Part shown: piece after piece, positions 54,159 through 63,274 of the stretch
Layout of the letters: each line of letters opens with the position of its first letter
Numbering within the stretch: position 1 is the first letter of the stretch
Source: Erwinia piriflorinigrans CFBP 5888
GTDB taxonomy: Bacteria; Pseudomonadota; Gammaproteobacteria; Enterobacterales; Enterobacteriaceae
DNA: 64,000 bases
Assembly (NCBI RefSeq): GCF_001050515.1
Contig: NZ_CAHS01000013.1
Coordinates: 1-64,000, forward strand
Direction of reading: 5' to 3'
Program-made: the position numbers and the translations under genes
Notes under the pieces: generated by a model
What the model was told of the DNA's origin: nothing
The model's input: only the letters and a program-made list of their open reading frames with translations
The model's database searches: none

Positions 54159-55211
54159 TCACACCAGGCGTTTAATCCCCGGAATCCGTTGCAGCGCCGC
54201 GACCAGCACGGCTGATACGGCATAACTTAATAACGCCACCGCCGGAATACTCAGGATGGCGTAATAGTTTTCGAAATTGACCGGCCACAGCCGGAGCAAC
54301 GTTTCCAGTACCAACATATGAAGAAAGAAAATCCCCGTGCTCAGTCTGGAAAGTGCGCGTATGGCCAAATTAATGCGTCGGCTAAATTGCAGCTGCGCAT
54401 TAAGCAACATAAAGAAGCAGGCAAGCGCAAGCGTGACGATGGTCGGTGCAGAGTAGAACAGGAACATATCATTTGGCTGATTGATACTGATTGATAACGA
54501 ATAGCACATCGCGGCGGTTAATACCGCACTCAGTATAAAGATAATGGCCGCAATAGGGACTTTAGGCGCCAGCTTATAGCGTCGAGCAACGCCGCCAATG
54601 ATATAGAACCCGGACAGATAAACCACCATATCAATATTACTTGGCGCTGATGTGGGATGGTGTTCCAGCACGCTATCCTTGAAATTATCAAACAGCATAT
54701 AGACGCAGGCCAGAGCAAACCACACGGTGAGAATGTAATTAATCCTCTGTTGGCTACCGTTCTGAATAAAGGTATTCAGCAGAGGAGTCACCAGATACAG
54801 CAGAATCAACGTATAAATAAACCACAAATGTGGATAGGCCGGAGTGCTGAGCGTTTCTAGCAGACTGAATGAGACGGTACTACCATTAACCATGCGGTTA
54901 TAAATAAAATAAATCACCGTCCAGGCGATCAGCGGCATGAGCAGATTCAGCACGCGGGTTTTCAGCGTACTGAGTAGCGATTCATTTTTATTAAGCGAGA
55001 TATAGCCAGCAATCAGCAAATACAACGGAAAGGAAATTCGGCCCAGAGCGTCATACATCACCGCGACTGACCAGGCATTATGAAAAGTGTTAAACGGCAC
55101 CGCTGCGGTATGTAGCAGGATCACCAGATAGGTGGCGACAGGCATTAACAACTTAATATTGAGGGTTTTCAAGGACGGGTTCCTTTGCCAGAGGGCAGCA
55201 CTGCAAGGCAT
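54159..55211 (-). CDS. Acyltransferase-3 family membrane protein
   Basis: An inner-membrane O-acyltransferase of about 350 residues with around ten hydrophobic segments. Diagnostic features are the catalytic-type His in YLVILLHTAAVPF, the SFPLYLLIAGYI segment and HLWFIYTLILLYLVTPLLN. Relatives include WecH and surface-sugar acetylases. ATG at 55211 is taken as start; a TTG at 55274 would overlap the stop of the upstream small gene by three bases, and neither has a strong ribosome-binding site. The acceptor is unknown. Confidence 0.8.
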   Translation of the reverse strand: MPCSAALWQRNPSLKTLNIKLLMPVATYLVILLHTAAVPFNTFHNAWSVAVMYDALGRISFPLYLLIAGYISLNKNESLLSTLKTRVLNLLMPLIAWTVIYFIYNRMVNGSTVSFSLLETLSTPAYPHLWFIYTLILLYLVTPLLNTFIQNGSQQRINYILTVWFALACVYMLFDNFKDSVLEHHPTSAPSNIDMVVYLSGFYIIGGVARRYKLAPKVPIAAIIFILSAVLTAAMCYSLSISINQPNDMFLFYSAPTIVTLALACFFMLLNAQLQFSRRINLAIRALSRLSTGIFFLHMLVLETLLRLWPVNFENYYAILSIPAVALLSYAVSAVLVAALQRIPGIKRLV

Positions 55212-55270
55212 CTGCAGGCGTTCAATGCTGATAAAATAACATATCTCTGTGCCTGCCAGATGCTTTACCG

Positions 55271-55525
55271 TCAAATATTATCGTCAGCGGCGCTTGATTC
55301 GCTATCAATGGTGATTGCGGAGGCGCATGATTCGTCGGCTTTAATCACGCGATATTGTGCTGAACCATGCCAGATATAAATACATGCACGGCCCGTATCT
55401 CCACCATCCTGTTCCTGCGACAGGGGAATGGTGACCGTATCTGCTTGGGAAAAAGGGGAAAAACTGAAAAGACCCACCAGAAGCAGGTAGCGGACAAGGG
55501 CTGAAGGGCTTTGAGATAGTGACAT
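55271..55525 (-). CDS. Small secreted protein of unknown function
   Basis: An 84-residue protein with a clear signal peptide (VRYLLLVGLFSFSPFSQA, cleavage near residue 28), leaving a mature part of about 56 residues with two Cys (RACIYIW and ESCASA) that may form a disulfide, and an acidic end. It runs into the acyltransferase gene and is likely co-transcribed. Start at MSLSQSP; 15 upstream codons are open. Confidence 0.6.
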   Translation of the reverse strand: MSLSQSPSALVRYLLLVGLFSFSPFSQADTVTIPLSQEQDGGDTGRACIYIWHGSAQYRVIKADESCASAITIDSESSAADDNI

Positions 55526-56162
55526 AAAGTACACTCCATAATGCTTTTGGCGCCGATGTTGAGAGCACATCGACGACCATCAGCCGCTGGTAACAGCCAG
55601 TATTTCAGATTAACGCCGGGCAATATCGATGCTAACAGGCGATTTGCTCCATCGGAATGCTTTAGATACTACCCTGTTGATACAAAGCCGTTTACGCGAG
55701 CACACTTTGACAGGTAAACGGATGGGTTCTGCTAAACGAGTCTTAATGCGCTGCCTGCAAAAAAGTTCAGATAGTCAAAGAAGCGCCGCGCGGTTATAGG
55801 ATTTTTTTGGCGCTATGATTCCAATTTATCGGCATGTTTTAAAATCTACCCTGGAAGTTCCCGTCTTACCTTATTAAAAAAACAATTAATTTACGCTGTA
55901 GCACGAAAAGCAAAAAGCAGCAGAGGGAAGGGGGGATCAGGGGGCGAAAAAAATAGCCTCGGGAAGTGGGAAACCCAGCAACACTTCCAGAGGCCATGCA
56001 AATGCATAATTCGTTACGTAAGTGACTATATCCGCTTTGATAAAGTTGTACAAGTATATTTTCATGTACAACTTTAGGGCGGTAACTCTCTGTTGGCAAA
56101 AAGCGTGACGGCAGCTAGAAAAACTTGCTAGAGTGCGGGTTTATTCGTTAACGGAATTTGAT
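55526..56162. other. Intergenic region, mostly AT-rich
   Basis: 637 bases with no convincing gene; an open frame at 55866-56099 on the minus strand shows no recognisable domain and lacks a good ribosome-binding site. The main feature is a perfect 12-bp inverted repeat at 56041-56076. Confidence 0.55.
56041..56076. promoter_or_regulatory. Perfect 12-bp inverted repeat, possible operator
   Basis: TAAAGTTGTACA (56041-56052) and TGTACAACTTTA (56065-56076) form a perfect inverted repeat with a 12-base AT-rich spacer, about 87 bases before the small gene at 56163. The arm spacing (centre to centre 24 bases) and AT-rich core suit a dimeric or tetrameric regulator, or a cruciform. No regulator could be assigned. 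Confidence 0.5.
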
Positions 56163-56357
56163 ATGTCGAACGAAATTGCACATCCTTCTAATAGTCCGAA
56201 GCAGGCCGCCTTACAGCTGGTGATTGAACTGGTTCGTGCAGGAAAACTCAGCCCGCTGCAAGGTGATGCAGCCAATATGATCTCCATCTATGAGCAGTTT
56301 AAAACGCATTTCGAAGCTGAAAAGCATAAGCATGCTTCCGAGTCGGCAATTTCCTGA
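56163..56357 (+). CDS. Unknown small cytosolic protein
   Basis: A 64-residue protein not recognised. It is soluble and mostly helical (QAALQLVIELVRAGKLSPLQGDAANMISIYEQFKTHFEAE) with a basic, His-rich tail (KHKHASES). The start at 56163 is chosen; ten upstream codons are open. It stands alone between two hairpin-bearing regions, and codon use resembles that of real genes. Confidence 0.6.
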   Translation: MSNEIAHPSNSPKQAALQLVIELVRAGKLSPLQGDAANMISIYEQFKTHFEAEKHKHASESAIS

Positions 56358-56375
56358 CTCGCTCACTAAGCGCAT

Positions 56376-56400
56376 CGGCTGCGCGCCATGCGCGCAGCCG
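56376..56400. terminator. GC hairpin between the small gene and the second binding-protein gene
   Basis: A perfect 10-bp stem, CGGCTGCGCG (56376-56385) and CGCGCAGCCG (56391-56400), lies between convergent genes. It lacks a T run, so it may end transcripts only weakly. Confidence 0.5.
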
Positions 56401-56404
56401 ACCT

Positions 56405-57985
56405 TCACAAGATTTTACTCACCCGGTCGAAATACAGCAGGCTAATCCCAATCCCCCCGTATGCTCCCCGCACATGCTTGCTCAAACCAACCTGTTGTTG
56501 CCCCTGTAGCATGACCACAAACGGCGAGTTTTGCTGGATTTCGCTCTGCAACTGTTGGTAAAGCGCGCTGCGTTTTTTAACGTCGCTTTCAGCGGCAGCA
56601 GCGCGGGTCTGTGCGCTGAGCTTTGGAATGTTCCAGCCAACGCGCCACGCGAGGGTCTTAGGCCCGCCATCAACATTCCAGGCAAAGGTGCTGGCATTAC
56701 TGTTGGCATCGACATAGTCCGCCCCCCAGTAGATAAAAACAGATTGGAAATCGCGCCCGCGCATTTTACTCCACAGTTCGGACTCCGCCACCGGATGAAT
56801 ATCAATTTGAATGTCCGCTTTAGCGAAGCTGGCCTGTAGCGCCTGTGCCACTTCTCTGTACGGCGGCTGATTAGCGATCGTCAGGGCAAAACGTGTGCCC
56901 GGCTTGATCCCGGCCTGTGCCAGAATCGCTTTAGCTTTAGCGACATCGTAATGGAACGGCAGAGTGTTTAGCGCGCCATCAAATCCGGCGGGCAGGAAGG
57001 CTTGATGTACCGAATATTGCCCTCTCAACAGCTTTTGAGAAAGACTGTTATAGTCAATCAACCAGCGTGCCGCCTGCCAAAAGGCTGGGTTGCCCAGAGT
57101 GGGCTGCTGCTTGTCCTGAGTATTGAAGCCGAGGTAATAAACCAGGCCGGAGGGGAAGCTGGCGACGGTGACACTGGATTGCTTTTTCAGCGCGGCAAAC
57201 TGGTCTGCACCAAGATCGTAGGCGATATCGGCATCACCCTGCTCCAACAGCATACGGCGTGACCCGGGATCGGCAACGTTTTTCAGGATGATCCTTTTAA
57301 GATGCGGTGCAGGCTGGGCCTGGCGGTTCTGTTCAAGGACCAGCGCCTGCTGTGGCACATAGTGGCTAATTTTGTAGGCGGCACTGCCGGCCGAATGAGT
57401 ACGTAACCAGCCGTTGCCAAAATCGCCTGTGCTGGCATGCAGCCGTGTCAGCTTACCGTCGACGATGGAGGCAACAGAGGACGTCAGCAGTCGTAGCGCC
57501 AGATCGCGCCCAATGTGGGAGACCCAGCGAATTTCTATCTGGCTGTCGCTGTGTTTAATAAATTGAGCATCGATGTTTTCAGGCGTCCAGCCAAATTCAT
57601 TCAGAATAAATACCGGCGTTTTATTAAGCTTCACCGACCGGGTCAGTGAATAAATCACGTCATCGCTGGTTACCGGGTTACCGCTGTCAAAGTTCATTCC
57701 CGGTTTCAGGGTAAACAGCAGACTGTGTTCGCCAGCGCCAGGCTGCCAGCGGGCGGCAAGTTCAGGTGCCAGCTTACGAGGATTGTCAATATCTGCGGAT
57801 ACCAACGTCTGATAGACGTTACGCAAACTGCTGGTGCTGACGGTTTCAAAACTTTCAGCCGGATCGAAGCTGATAATGCCGTCGAGGGAAATGGCAACGA
57901 TCAGTGTATCGGCAGGCGTCGCAGCCTGAACACCCGCAGAAAGCAGCAGTGTAGTGCCCAACAATAAAGTAAAAATTTTCCGCAT
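56405..57985 (-). CDS. Peptide-type ABC transporter binding protein 2
   Basis: A periplasmic solute-binding protein of family 5 (oligopeptide/dipeptide type), 526 residues with a signal peptide cleaved near VQA-ATPADTL. Landmarks: ISFDPAESFE, LAARWQPG, GNPVTSDDVIYSL and EQGDADIAYDLG. It is a paralogue of the binding protein at 61567-63135, sharing most motif blocks. It is the last gene of the ABC unit, separated from the ATPase gene by 182 bases that hold a GC hairpin (58114-58133). Confidence 0.88.
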   Translation of the reverse strand: MRKIFTLLLGTTLLLSAGVQAATPADTLIVAISLDGIISFDPAESFETVSTSSLRNVYQTLVSADIDNPRKLAPELAARWQPGAGEHSLLFTLKPGMNFDSGNPVTSDDVIYSLTRSVKLNKTPVFILNEFGWTPENIDAQFIKHSDSQIEIRWVSHIGRDLALRLLTSSVASIVDGKLTRLHASTGDFGNGWLRTHSAGSAAYKISHYVPQQALVLEQNRQAQPAPHLKRIILKNVADPGSRRMLLEQGDADIAYDLGADQFAALKKQSSVTVASFPSGLVYYLGFNTQDKQQPTLGNPAFWQAARWLIDYNSLSQKLLRGQYSVHQAFLPAGFDGALNTLPFHYDVAKAKAILAQAGIKPGTRFALTIANQPPYREVAQALQASFAKADIQIDIHPVAESELWSKMRGRDFQSVFIYWGADYVDANSNASTFAWNVDGGPKTLAWRVGWNIPKLSAQTRAAAAESDVKKRSALYQQLQSEIQQNSPFVVMLQGQQQVGLSKHVRGAYGGIGISLLYFDRVSKIL

Positions 57986-58113
57986 AATAAATCCCGATTC
58001 AGTTGAGATATCAGGATGATAGGGGGATATGTAGAAATCAGAAATGCCGGATCTGACTATCGTTAGCTGTTTAAGAGATAGCCCGCAGTCGGATTGAGAA
58101 ATTGAGCAGTCCA

Positions 58114-58133
58114 GGGGCTGGCGCAACAGCCCC
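58114..58133 (-). terminator. Hairpin between the ATPase gene and the second binding-protein gene
   Basis: GGGGCTG (58114-58120) and CAGCCCC (58127-58133) form a 7-bp GC stem with a six-base loop, just past the ATPase stop. It could attenuate read-through into the distal binding-protein gene. No T run is visible. Confidence 0.45.
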
Positions 58134-58167
58134 CGGTAAAGGGCAAAGTGCGCCCCGTTTGCGTACG

Positions 58168-58833
58168 CTAGCTCACGAGCCTTCCGCCATCCATATGTAC
58201 CGCACGATCGCACATATGGTCGATCACATCAGGATCGTGGCTGACCAGCACCATCGTCAGGTTATCTTGCTGTTTCAGTTGGGTGAGCAAATTGAGGATT
58301 TCGGCCTGCACCGACATATCCAGTGCGGAAGTAGGCTCATCCAGCAGCAGAATTTTCGGTTCCAGCAGCAGCGCGCGCACAATCGCCACGCGCTGGCGCT
58401 GGCCGCCGGAGAGCTGATGCGGATAACGATCCGCCAGCGCCGGATCTAAACCGACATGTTGGAAACCCCGTTCGATTCGCTCATTGATCCGATCGCTACC
58501 GATCAGTTTTAGCGGCTCGGCAAGCGTGCGGCGCAGGCGGTGACGCGGGTGCAGCGAGGCATACGGGTCCTGAAACACCATTTGCACATCGCGGCGTAGC
58601 TGCCCGGTAAAAGGTTTACTTGGTAAAGCCTGATGTCCTGCCAGTTTCATGCCGCCACGCCAGTAGCCATTGAGACCGGCCATTACCCACAGCAGCGACG
58701 ACTTGCCACAGCCGGAAGGCCCGACCAGGCCAAAGCACTCGCCGGGACTGACAGCCAGCGTGACATCATGCACTACGCTGCGCAGCTCGTAGCCCTGTTT
58801 GTGGGCCACGCTCAGTTGGGATAATTCAATCAC
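58168..58833 (-). CDS. Peptide-type ABC transporter ATPase 2
   Basis: A 221-residue ATPase of the OppF/DppF class, shorter than the usual 270-330 residues and without the extended C-terminal domain. Walker A GPSGCGKSS, Q-loop VFQDPYASLHP, signature LSGGQRQR, Walker B ILLLDEPTSALD and switch His VSHDPDV are present. It overlaps ATPase 1 by eight bases. Confidence 0.9.
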   Translation of the reverse strand: MIELSQLSVAHKQGYELRSVVHDVTLAVSPGECFGLVGPSGCGKSSLLWVMAGLNGYWRGGMKLAGHQALPSKPFTGQLRRDVQMVFQDPYASLHPRHRLRRTLAEPLKLIGSDRINERIERGFQHVGLDPALADRYPHQLSGGQRQRVAIVRALLLEPKILLLDEPTSALDMSVQAEILNLLTQLKQQDNLTMVLVSHDPDVIDHMCDRAVHMDGGRLVS

Positions 58834-59674
58834 GGCGGTCTCCTTTTATCAATGCGGCGCGATCCAGCACCGGTAGCAGCTTTCCGTGGGTCGCCTTGCT
58901 TGGGCGGCAGGACCAGAGAGTGCGCGTGTAGGGATGGGTGGCGCGGGGCAGTTCCTCTGCGGGCAGCTGGTCCAGCAATTCACCTTGATACATCACCATC
59001 ACCCGTTCACAGTGTTCAGAAACCTGTTGCAGATCGTGACTGATCAGCAACAGGCCCATATTGCGTTGTTCAACCAGACGGCGGATCAGCGCCAGGACCT
59101 GGTCGCGCATGGCGTGATCGAGTGCGGAGGTTGGCTCATCGGCAATGAGGAAACGGGGTTCGGCGATCAGCGCGATTGCCAACATCACGCGCTGCCCCAT
59201 TCCACCTGAAAGCTGATGGGGATAACGCTGCATCAGTTCTGCTGGCTGCGGCAATCCGACCGCGTCGAGCATCTCACACACTTTTTCCTTGATTTCAGCG
59301 CGGGAAAAGCGGCCGTGGAGTTTCAACGGCTCGGCGACCTGCCAGCCAATGGTGCGTAGAGGGTTGAGGGCATATTTGGGGTCCTGCATCACCATGCCGA
59401 GCTGGCTACCGCGCAACCTGCTCCAGCGACGCTCGCTGAGCGTCAGCGCATTTTCCCCAGCAATATCCAGCGTATTGGCTTCTACTTGCAGCGAAGGGGG
59501 CAGCAGGCCCATCAACGTGCGGGCGGTAAGCGACTTACCGGAGCCGGATTCTCCGACCAGCGCGACACGCTCACGGCCAAGCGTAAAGCTGATATTTTCC
59601 ACCAGCGTCGCACCGCCAGCCGCGCGAATAGTCAGGTTATCCACCACAATCTGTGCAGAAGGATCAGTTGTCAT
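58826..59674 (-). CDS. Peptide-type ABC transporter ATPase 1
   Basis: A 282-residue ATPase of the OppD/DppD class. Walker A GESGSGKSL, Q-loop VMQDPKYALNP, signature LSGGMGQR, Walker B FLIADEPTSALD and switch His ISHDLQQV are intact. The start MTTDPSA overlaps the upstream permease gene by 11 bases; 24 further codons are open within that gene. It has a short C terminus, ending in KGDRRD, without the long Cys-rich Opp tail. Confidence 0.9.
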   Translation of the reverse strand: MTTDPSAQIVVDNLTIRAAGGATLVENISFTLGRERVALVGESGSGKSLTARTLMGLLPPSLQVEANTLDIAGENALTLSERRWSRLRGSQLGMVMQDPKYALNPLRTIGWQVAEPLKLHGRFSRAEIKEKVCEMLDAVGLPQPAELMQRYPHQLSGGMGQRVMLAIALIAEPRFLIADEPTSALDHAMRDQVLALIRRLVEQRNMGLLLISHDLQQVSEHCERVMVMYQGELLDQLPAEELPRATHPYTRTLWSCRPSKATHGKLLPVLDRAALIKGDRRD

Positions 59675-60515
59675 TTCGGGTGTCCAGTCGATCACGCAGG
59701 CCATCGCCCGTGAGATTAAATGCCAGGCTGGCAAACAGGATCGCACCGCCGGGAACGGCCGCGACCCACCATTGATCGAATATCACCTTGCTGCCTTCCG
59801 CCACCATTGAGCCCCATTCGGCGGTCGGCGGTTGAATGCCCATGCCGAGAAAGCCCAGGCCAGCGGCAGAGAGGATAATTCCGCCAAGGCTAAGGGCGGC
59901 GCGGACTACCGCCGTCGGCAGACAGAGCGGTAAAATATGCCCGAACATCAGACGCAAACCGTTGATCCCCTGCATGCGGGCGGCGGCAAGATAGTCGCTG
60001 CGGCGCAGTGCAAGTGTCTCAGCCCGCGCCTGGCGGGCGAACGGCGGCCAGCTGGTCAGCGCCAGTGCCAGCGCACCATTCATCAGTCCCGGCCCCATCA
60101 TCGCCACCAGCGCCAGCGCAATCACCAGATTGGGCAGAGAGAGGAAAATATCGGTAATGCGCATCAGCACGCGCTCGGCCCAGCCGCCGAGGTAGCCCGC
60201 GCTGATGCCAATCAGCATGCCTACCGGAATAGTTAGTACCAGGATCAACGACACCAGCAGCAGCGTGGGCCGCGCGCCGTAAATCACTCTGGATAGCAGG
60301 TCGCGGCCAAAGCCATCCGTTCCCAGCCAGTGGTCGGCGGAAGGGGGCATCAGTCGCGCCGCCATCTCCTGCGCATTCGGATCGTCTGGTGCCAGCAGTG
60401 GGGCAAACAGGGCGGCGAAAATCAGCAGCCCGACCAGGCCGAGGCCAATAGCTAGCGTGATATTACGGCGCACGCGCGGTTTAACACTTTCCGCATTGGG
60501 GAGAGAGGGCGTCAT
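59664..60515 (-). CDS. Peptide-type ABC transporter permease 2
   Basis: A 283-residue inner-membrane permease of the DppC/OppC class. The N-terminal segment is followed by DHWLGTDGFGRDLLSRVIYGARPTLL, the class hallmark, and the EAA loop SDYLAAARMQGINGLRLMFGHILPL. It overlaps permease 1 by four bases. Confidence 0.92.
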   Translation of the reverse strand: MTPSLPNAESVKPRVRRNITLAIGLGLVGLLIFAALFAPLLAPDDPNAQEMAARLMPPSADHWLGTDGFGRDLLSRVIYGARPTLLLVSLILVLTIPVGMLIGISAGYLGGWAERVLMRITDIFLSLPNLVIALALVAMMGPGLMNGALALALTSWPPFARQARAETLALRRSDYLAAARMQGINGLRLMFGHILPLCLPTAVVRAALSLGGIILSAAGLGFLGMGIQPPTAEWGSMVAEGSKVIFDQWWVAAVPGGAILFASLAFNLTGDGLRDRLDTRNDN

Positions 60516-61567
60516 CGGGTTCTCGGGTCAGTCAGGTAAGTTAGCGCATCCGCCAGCGCATTGATGGCGATAAAACAGCCGCCAATCAGCAGGGTGGAGC
60601 CGAGGATAGCCGGGGTGTCCGAGGCGAACAGCGCGGTGGTCATATAGCGGCCTACACCTGGCCAGGCGAACACGGTTTCTGTCAGAACCGAGCCTTCCAG
60701 CAGTGTGGCGTAAGAGAGCGCCAGCACGGTTATTAGCGTGCCGCGCACGTTAGGGAAAATATGTAGCAGCAGGATGCGCCCACGGCTGGCTCCTTTGGCG
60801 CGGGCAAGCGTCACATACTCTTTGCTGCTCTCTTCCAACAATGCTGCGCGCAGTAGCCGGGTAATGGTTGCCATTGATAGCAACCCCAGCACCACCACCG
60901 GTAGCCAAAGATGGGCGATGGCATTACGCAACATCTCCCTGTCGCCGGACAGCCAGCTGTCGATCAATACCAGCCCGGTTTTCGGCTCCATTGTATAGAT
61001 CCAGATATCGTCCAGTCGGCCCGGCCCGGCAGACCAGTGAAGCACGGCATAGAACAGCAACAGCCCAAGCAGGCCGAGCCAGAATACCGGCACCGAATAA
61101 CCGAGCAGGGAAATCAGGCGAGCCAGATGGTCAAGCAGGCTGCCCGGTTTCCACACCGCCAATAATGCCAGCAAAATACCTAACAGCGCGCCAAAGATCA
61201 TGGCGCAGGTGGCCAGCTCAATGGTGGCCGGGAAGGTGCGTGCCAGGTCGCTGGCGACCGGTTGATTGGTGATGTTGGAAATACCGAGATCGCCATGCAC
61301 AAGATTTTGCACATAGTGCCAGAACTGCAATGGTAGCGGCTGGTCCAGCCCAAGACGGGCGCGCACCTGGGCGTAGGTCGATTCACTGGCGTGGTCTCCG
61401 GCAATTTGCAGCACCGGGTCAACCGGAGAAAGGTGGGACAGGGCGAAGGTGAAGAGTAGCAGCCCCAACAGGGTAACCACCAGTGAGATCAGCGCGCTCA
61501 GTAACCCGCCGCTTCGCCGCCAAAACAGCCGGGCAGATGGCCCGGCATTGCGTAAAGATGCAACCAT
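60512..61567 (-). CDS. Peptide-type ABC transporter permease 1
   Basis: A 351-residue permease of the DppB/OppB class, with LGLDQPLPLQFWHYVQNLVHGDLG and the EAA loop KEYVTLARAKGASRGRILLLHIFPN. Six hydrophobic segments are evident. Its start overlaps the binding-protein 1 stop by one base. Confidence 0.92.
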   Translation of the reverse strand: MVASLRNAGPSARLFWRRSGGLLSALISLVVTLLGLLLFTFALSHLSPVDPVLQIAGDHASESTYAQVRARLGLDQPLPLQFWHYVQNLVHGDLGISNITNQPVASDLARTFPATIELATCAMIFGALLGILLALLAVWKPGSLLDHLARLISLLGYSVPVFWLGLLGLLLFYAVLHWSAGPGRLDDIWIYTMEPKTGLVLIDSWLSGDREMLRNAIAHLWLPVVVLGLLSMATITRLLRAALLEESSKEYVTLARAKGASRGRILLLHIFPNVRGTLITVLALSYATLLEGSVLTETVFAWPGVGRYMTTALFASDTPAILGSTLLIGGCFIAINALADALTYLTDPRTR

Positions 61568-63135
61568 TACTTGGTGACCTGACTGTAATAGACCATGTCC
61601 GGGTTAATGCCCTGTACATAGCCCTTAAGATTGTCGCGCAGCGCCACCAGATTACGCGCCTGCATACCGATCACATACGGCGAGCTTTGCAGCACTTCGC
61701 GCTGCATTTTCTGGTAAAGCTCAATGCGCTTCGCCTTATCGCTTTCCGCCGTGGCGGCCAGCGTCTGCTTGTTCAGCTCAGGAATATGCCAGTTGGAGCG
61801 CCACGCCAGGGTTTTACTGCCATCTTCCGGGTTATAAGCAAAGGCTGCGGCATTGGTATTCGGGTCAAAGTAGTCTGCTCCCCAGGCGTTCAGGGTAGCC
61901 TGGTACTGATGTGCTTTCACTCGCGTTGCCACTTCGGAACTGATACCGGGCTGAACCTCTACCTTGACACCGCCTTTGGCAAAGCTGGCCTGTAAAGCTT
62001 GAGCAATATCCAGATAGGGAGGCTGATTACTGGTAGATAGCTTAAAGCTGACGTTGGTCAGGCCAGCCTTCTTCAGTATTGCCTTCGCCTTTTCCGGATC
62101 GTAGGTGAACGGATTGTCGTTTACCGCGCCGAGGAAGCCCTCTGGCAGGAACGACTGATGAACCTGGAACTGCCCTTTTAACAGGTCATTGGCGATGCCT
62201 TTGTAGTCAAACAGGTAGCGCGAAGCTTCCCACAACGCCGGATTTTTCAGTACCGGATCGGCGTCGATATTAAACTGGATGTAATAGAGCGAAGCCATCG
62301 GTACTGCGAGGGTTTTTACCCCGGTTTTGTCTTTCAGCGAGGCGATTTGGTCAGCCCCCAGGTTACGCGCGATATCGGCATCGCCCTGCTCCAGTAACAG
62401 GCGGCGCGCGGCAGGTTCCGGCACGTTTTTGATCAACACGTTTTTCAGTTTTGGTGCGCCGCCCGGAGAGCCAGGATTTGCGCTGAACAGCACCACTTCA
62501 TGCGGAATATATTTGCGGATCTGATAAGGGCCGCTGCCTGCCGAGTGCAGGGCCAGCCACTTATTGCCCAAATCGCCCTGTTTTTCGTTTGCCATCACGA
62601 TTTTTTCGTCGACGATGGATGAAACGGGGGCGGCCATCAGGCTGAGAACATAGGTCGGACTGACGTTGGCGCTCCAGCTAATTTGCACATGCTGGTCATC
62701 AATCTTTTTCAGCTGGGCATCGACGTTATCTTTGGTCCAACCCAGCTGTGACAGAATAAACGACGGATCGAGGTTGAGCTTGATGACGCGTGATAGTGAA
62801 AAGATGACATCTTCCGGGCGCACGGGATTGCCGGAGGCGAATTTTGCTCCTTCGCGCAGGGTAAATATCATGCTGCGGTTGTCGCTACCCGCCTGCCAGC
62901 GGGTTGCCAGAGTCGGTTGCAGATTGGTTGGGTTCAGTGGGTCTGACTGAACCAGGCGCTGATAAAGGTTGGTGAAAGCCTGAACTGAAGTCAGTTCAAA
63001 GCCGTCTGCCGGGTCGAAACTGTTCGCGTCATCGATTGACTGGGCAATAACCAGTGTATCCGCAGGCGTTGCGGCAGAGGCAACAAACGGTGACGCCAAA
63101 GTCAGAGCGAAAACAGAGGGAATGATATTTTTCAT
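61567..63135 (-). CDS. Peptide-type ABC transporter binding protein 1
   Basis: A family-5 periplasmic binding protein, 522 residues with a signal peptide cleaved after ASA (mature ATPADTLVIAQ). Blocks NSFDPADGFELTS, LATRWQAGSDNR and GNPVRPEDVIFSLSRV, together with EQGDADIARNLGADQ, mark it as a paralogue of the protein at 56405-57985. It is the first gene of the operon. The start MKNIIPS is chosen; 58 upstream codons are open without conservation. Confidence 0.9.
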   Translation of the reverse strand: MKNIIPSVFALTLASPFVASAATPADTLVIAQSIDDANSFDPADGFELTSVQAFTNLYQRLVQSDPLNPTNLQPTLATRWQAGSDNRSMIFTLREGAKFASGNPVRPEDVIFSLSRVIKLNLDPSFILSQLGWTKDNVDAQLKKIDDQHVQISWSANVSPTYVLSLMAAPVSSIVDEKIVMANEKQGDLGNKWLALHSAGSGPYQIRKYIPHEVVLFSANPGSPGGAPKLKNVLIKNVPEPAARRLLLEQGDADIARNLGADQIASLKDKTGVKTLAVPMASLYYIQFNIDADPVLKNPALWEASRYLFDYKGIANDLLKGQFQVHQSFLPEGFLGAVNDNPFTYDPEKAKAILKKAGLTNVSFKLSTSNQPPYLDIAQALQASFAKGGVKVEVQPGISSEVATRVKAHQYQATLNAWGADYFDPNTNAAAFAYNPEDGSKTLAWRSNWHIPELNKQTLAATAESDKAKRIELYQKMQREVLQSSPYVIGMQARNLVALRDNLKGYVQGINPDMVYYSQVTK

Positions 63136-63274
63136 GACGTTTCCTTGCCTTAGGATTTTTCGCGAGTTTAAGTGAACAACGAATAAGAATAATAGTAGAT
63201 TATTCACTATCGTTATGAAGAAAGGGTATAAGCCCGGCCAATTAGTTATAATAATGAAGGCTGATGCAACAGAG

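Noticed and set aside
55866-56099. 77-codon open frame on the minus strand
   Set aside because: Runs through the 12-bp inverted repeat and has no domain or plausible start signals.
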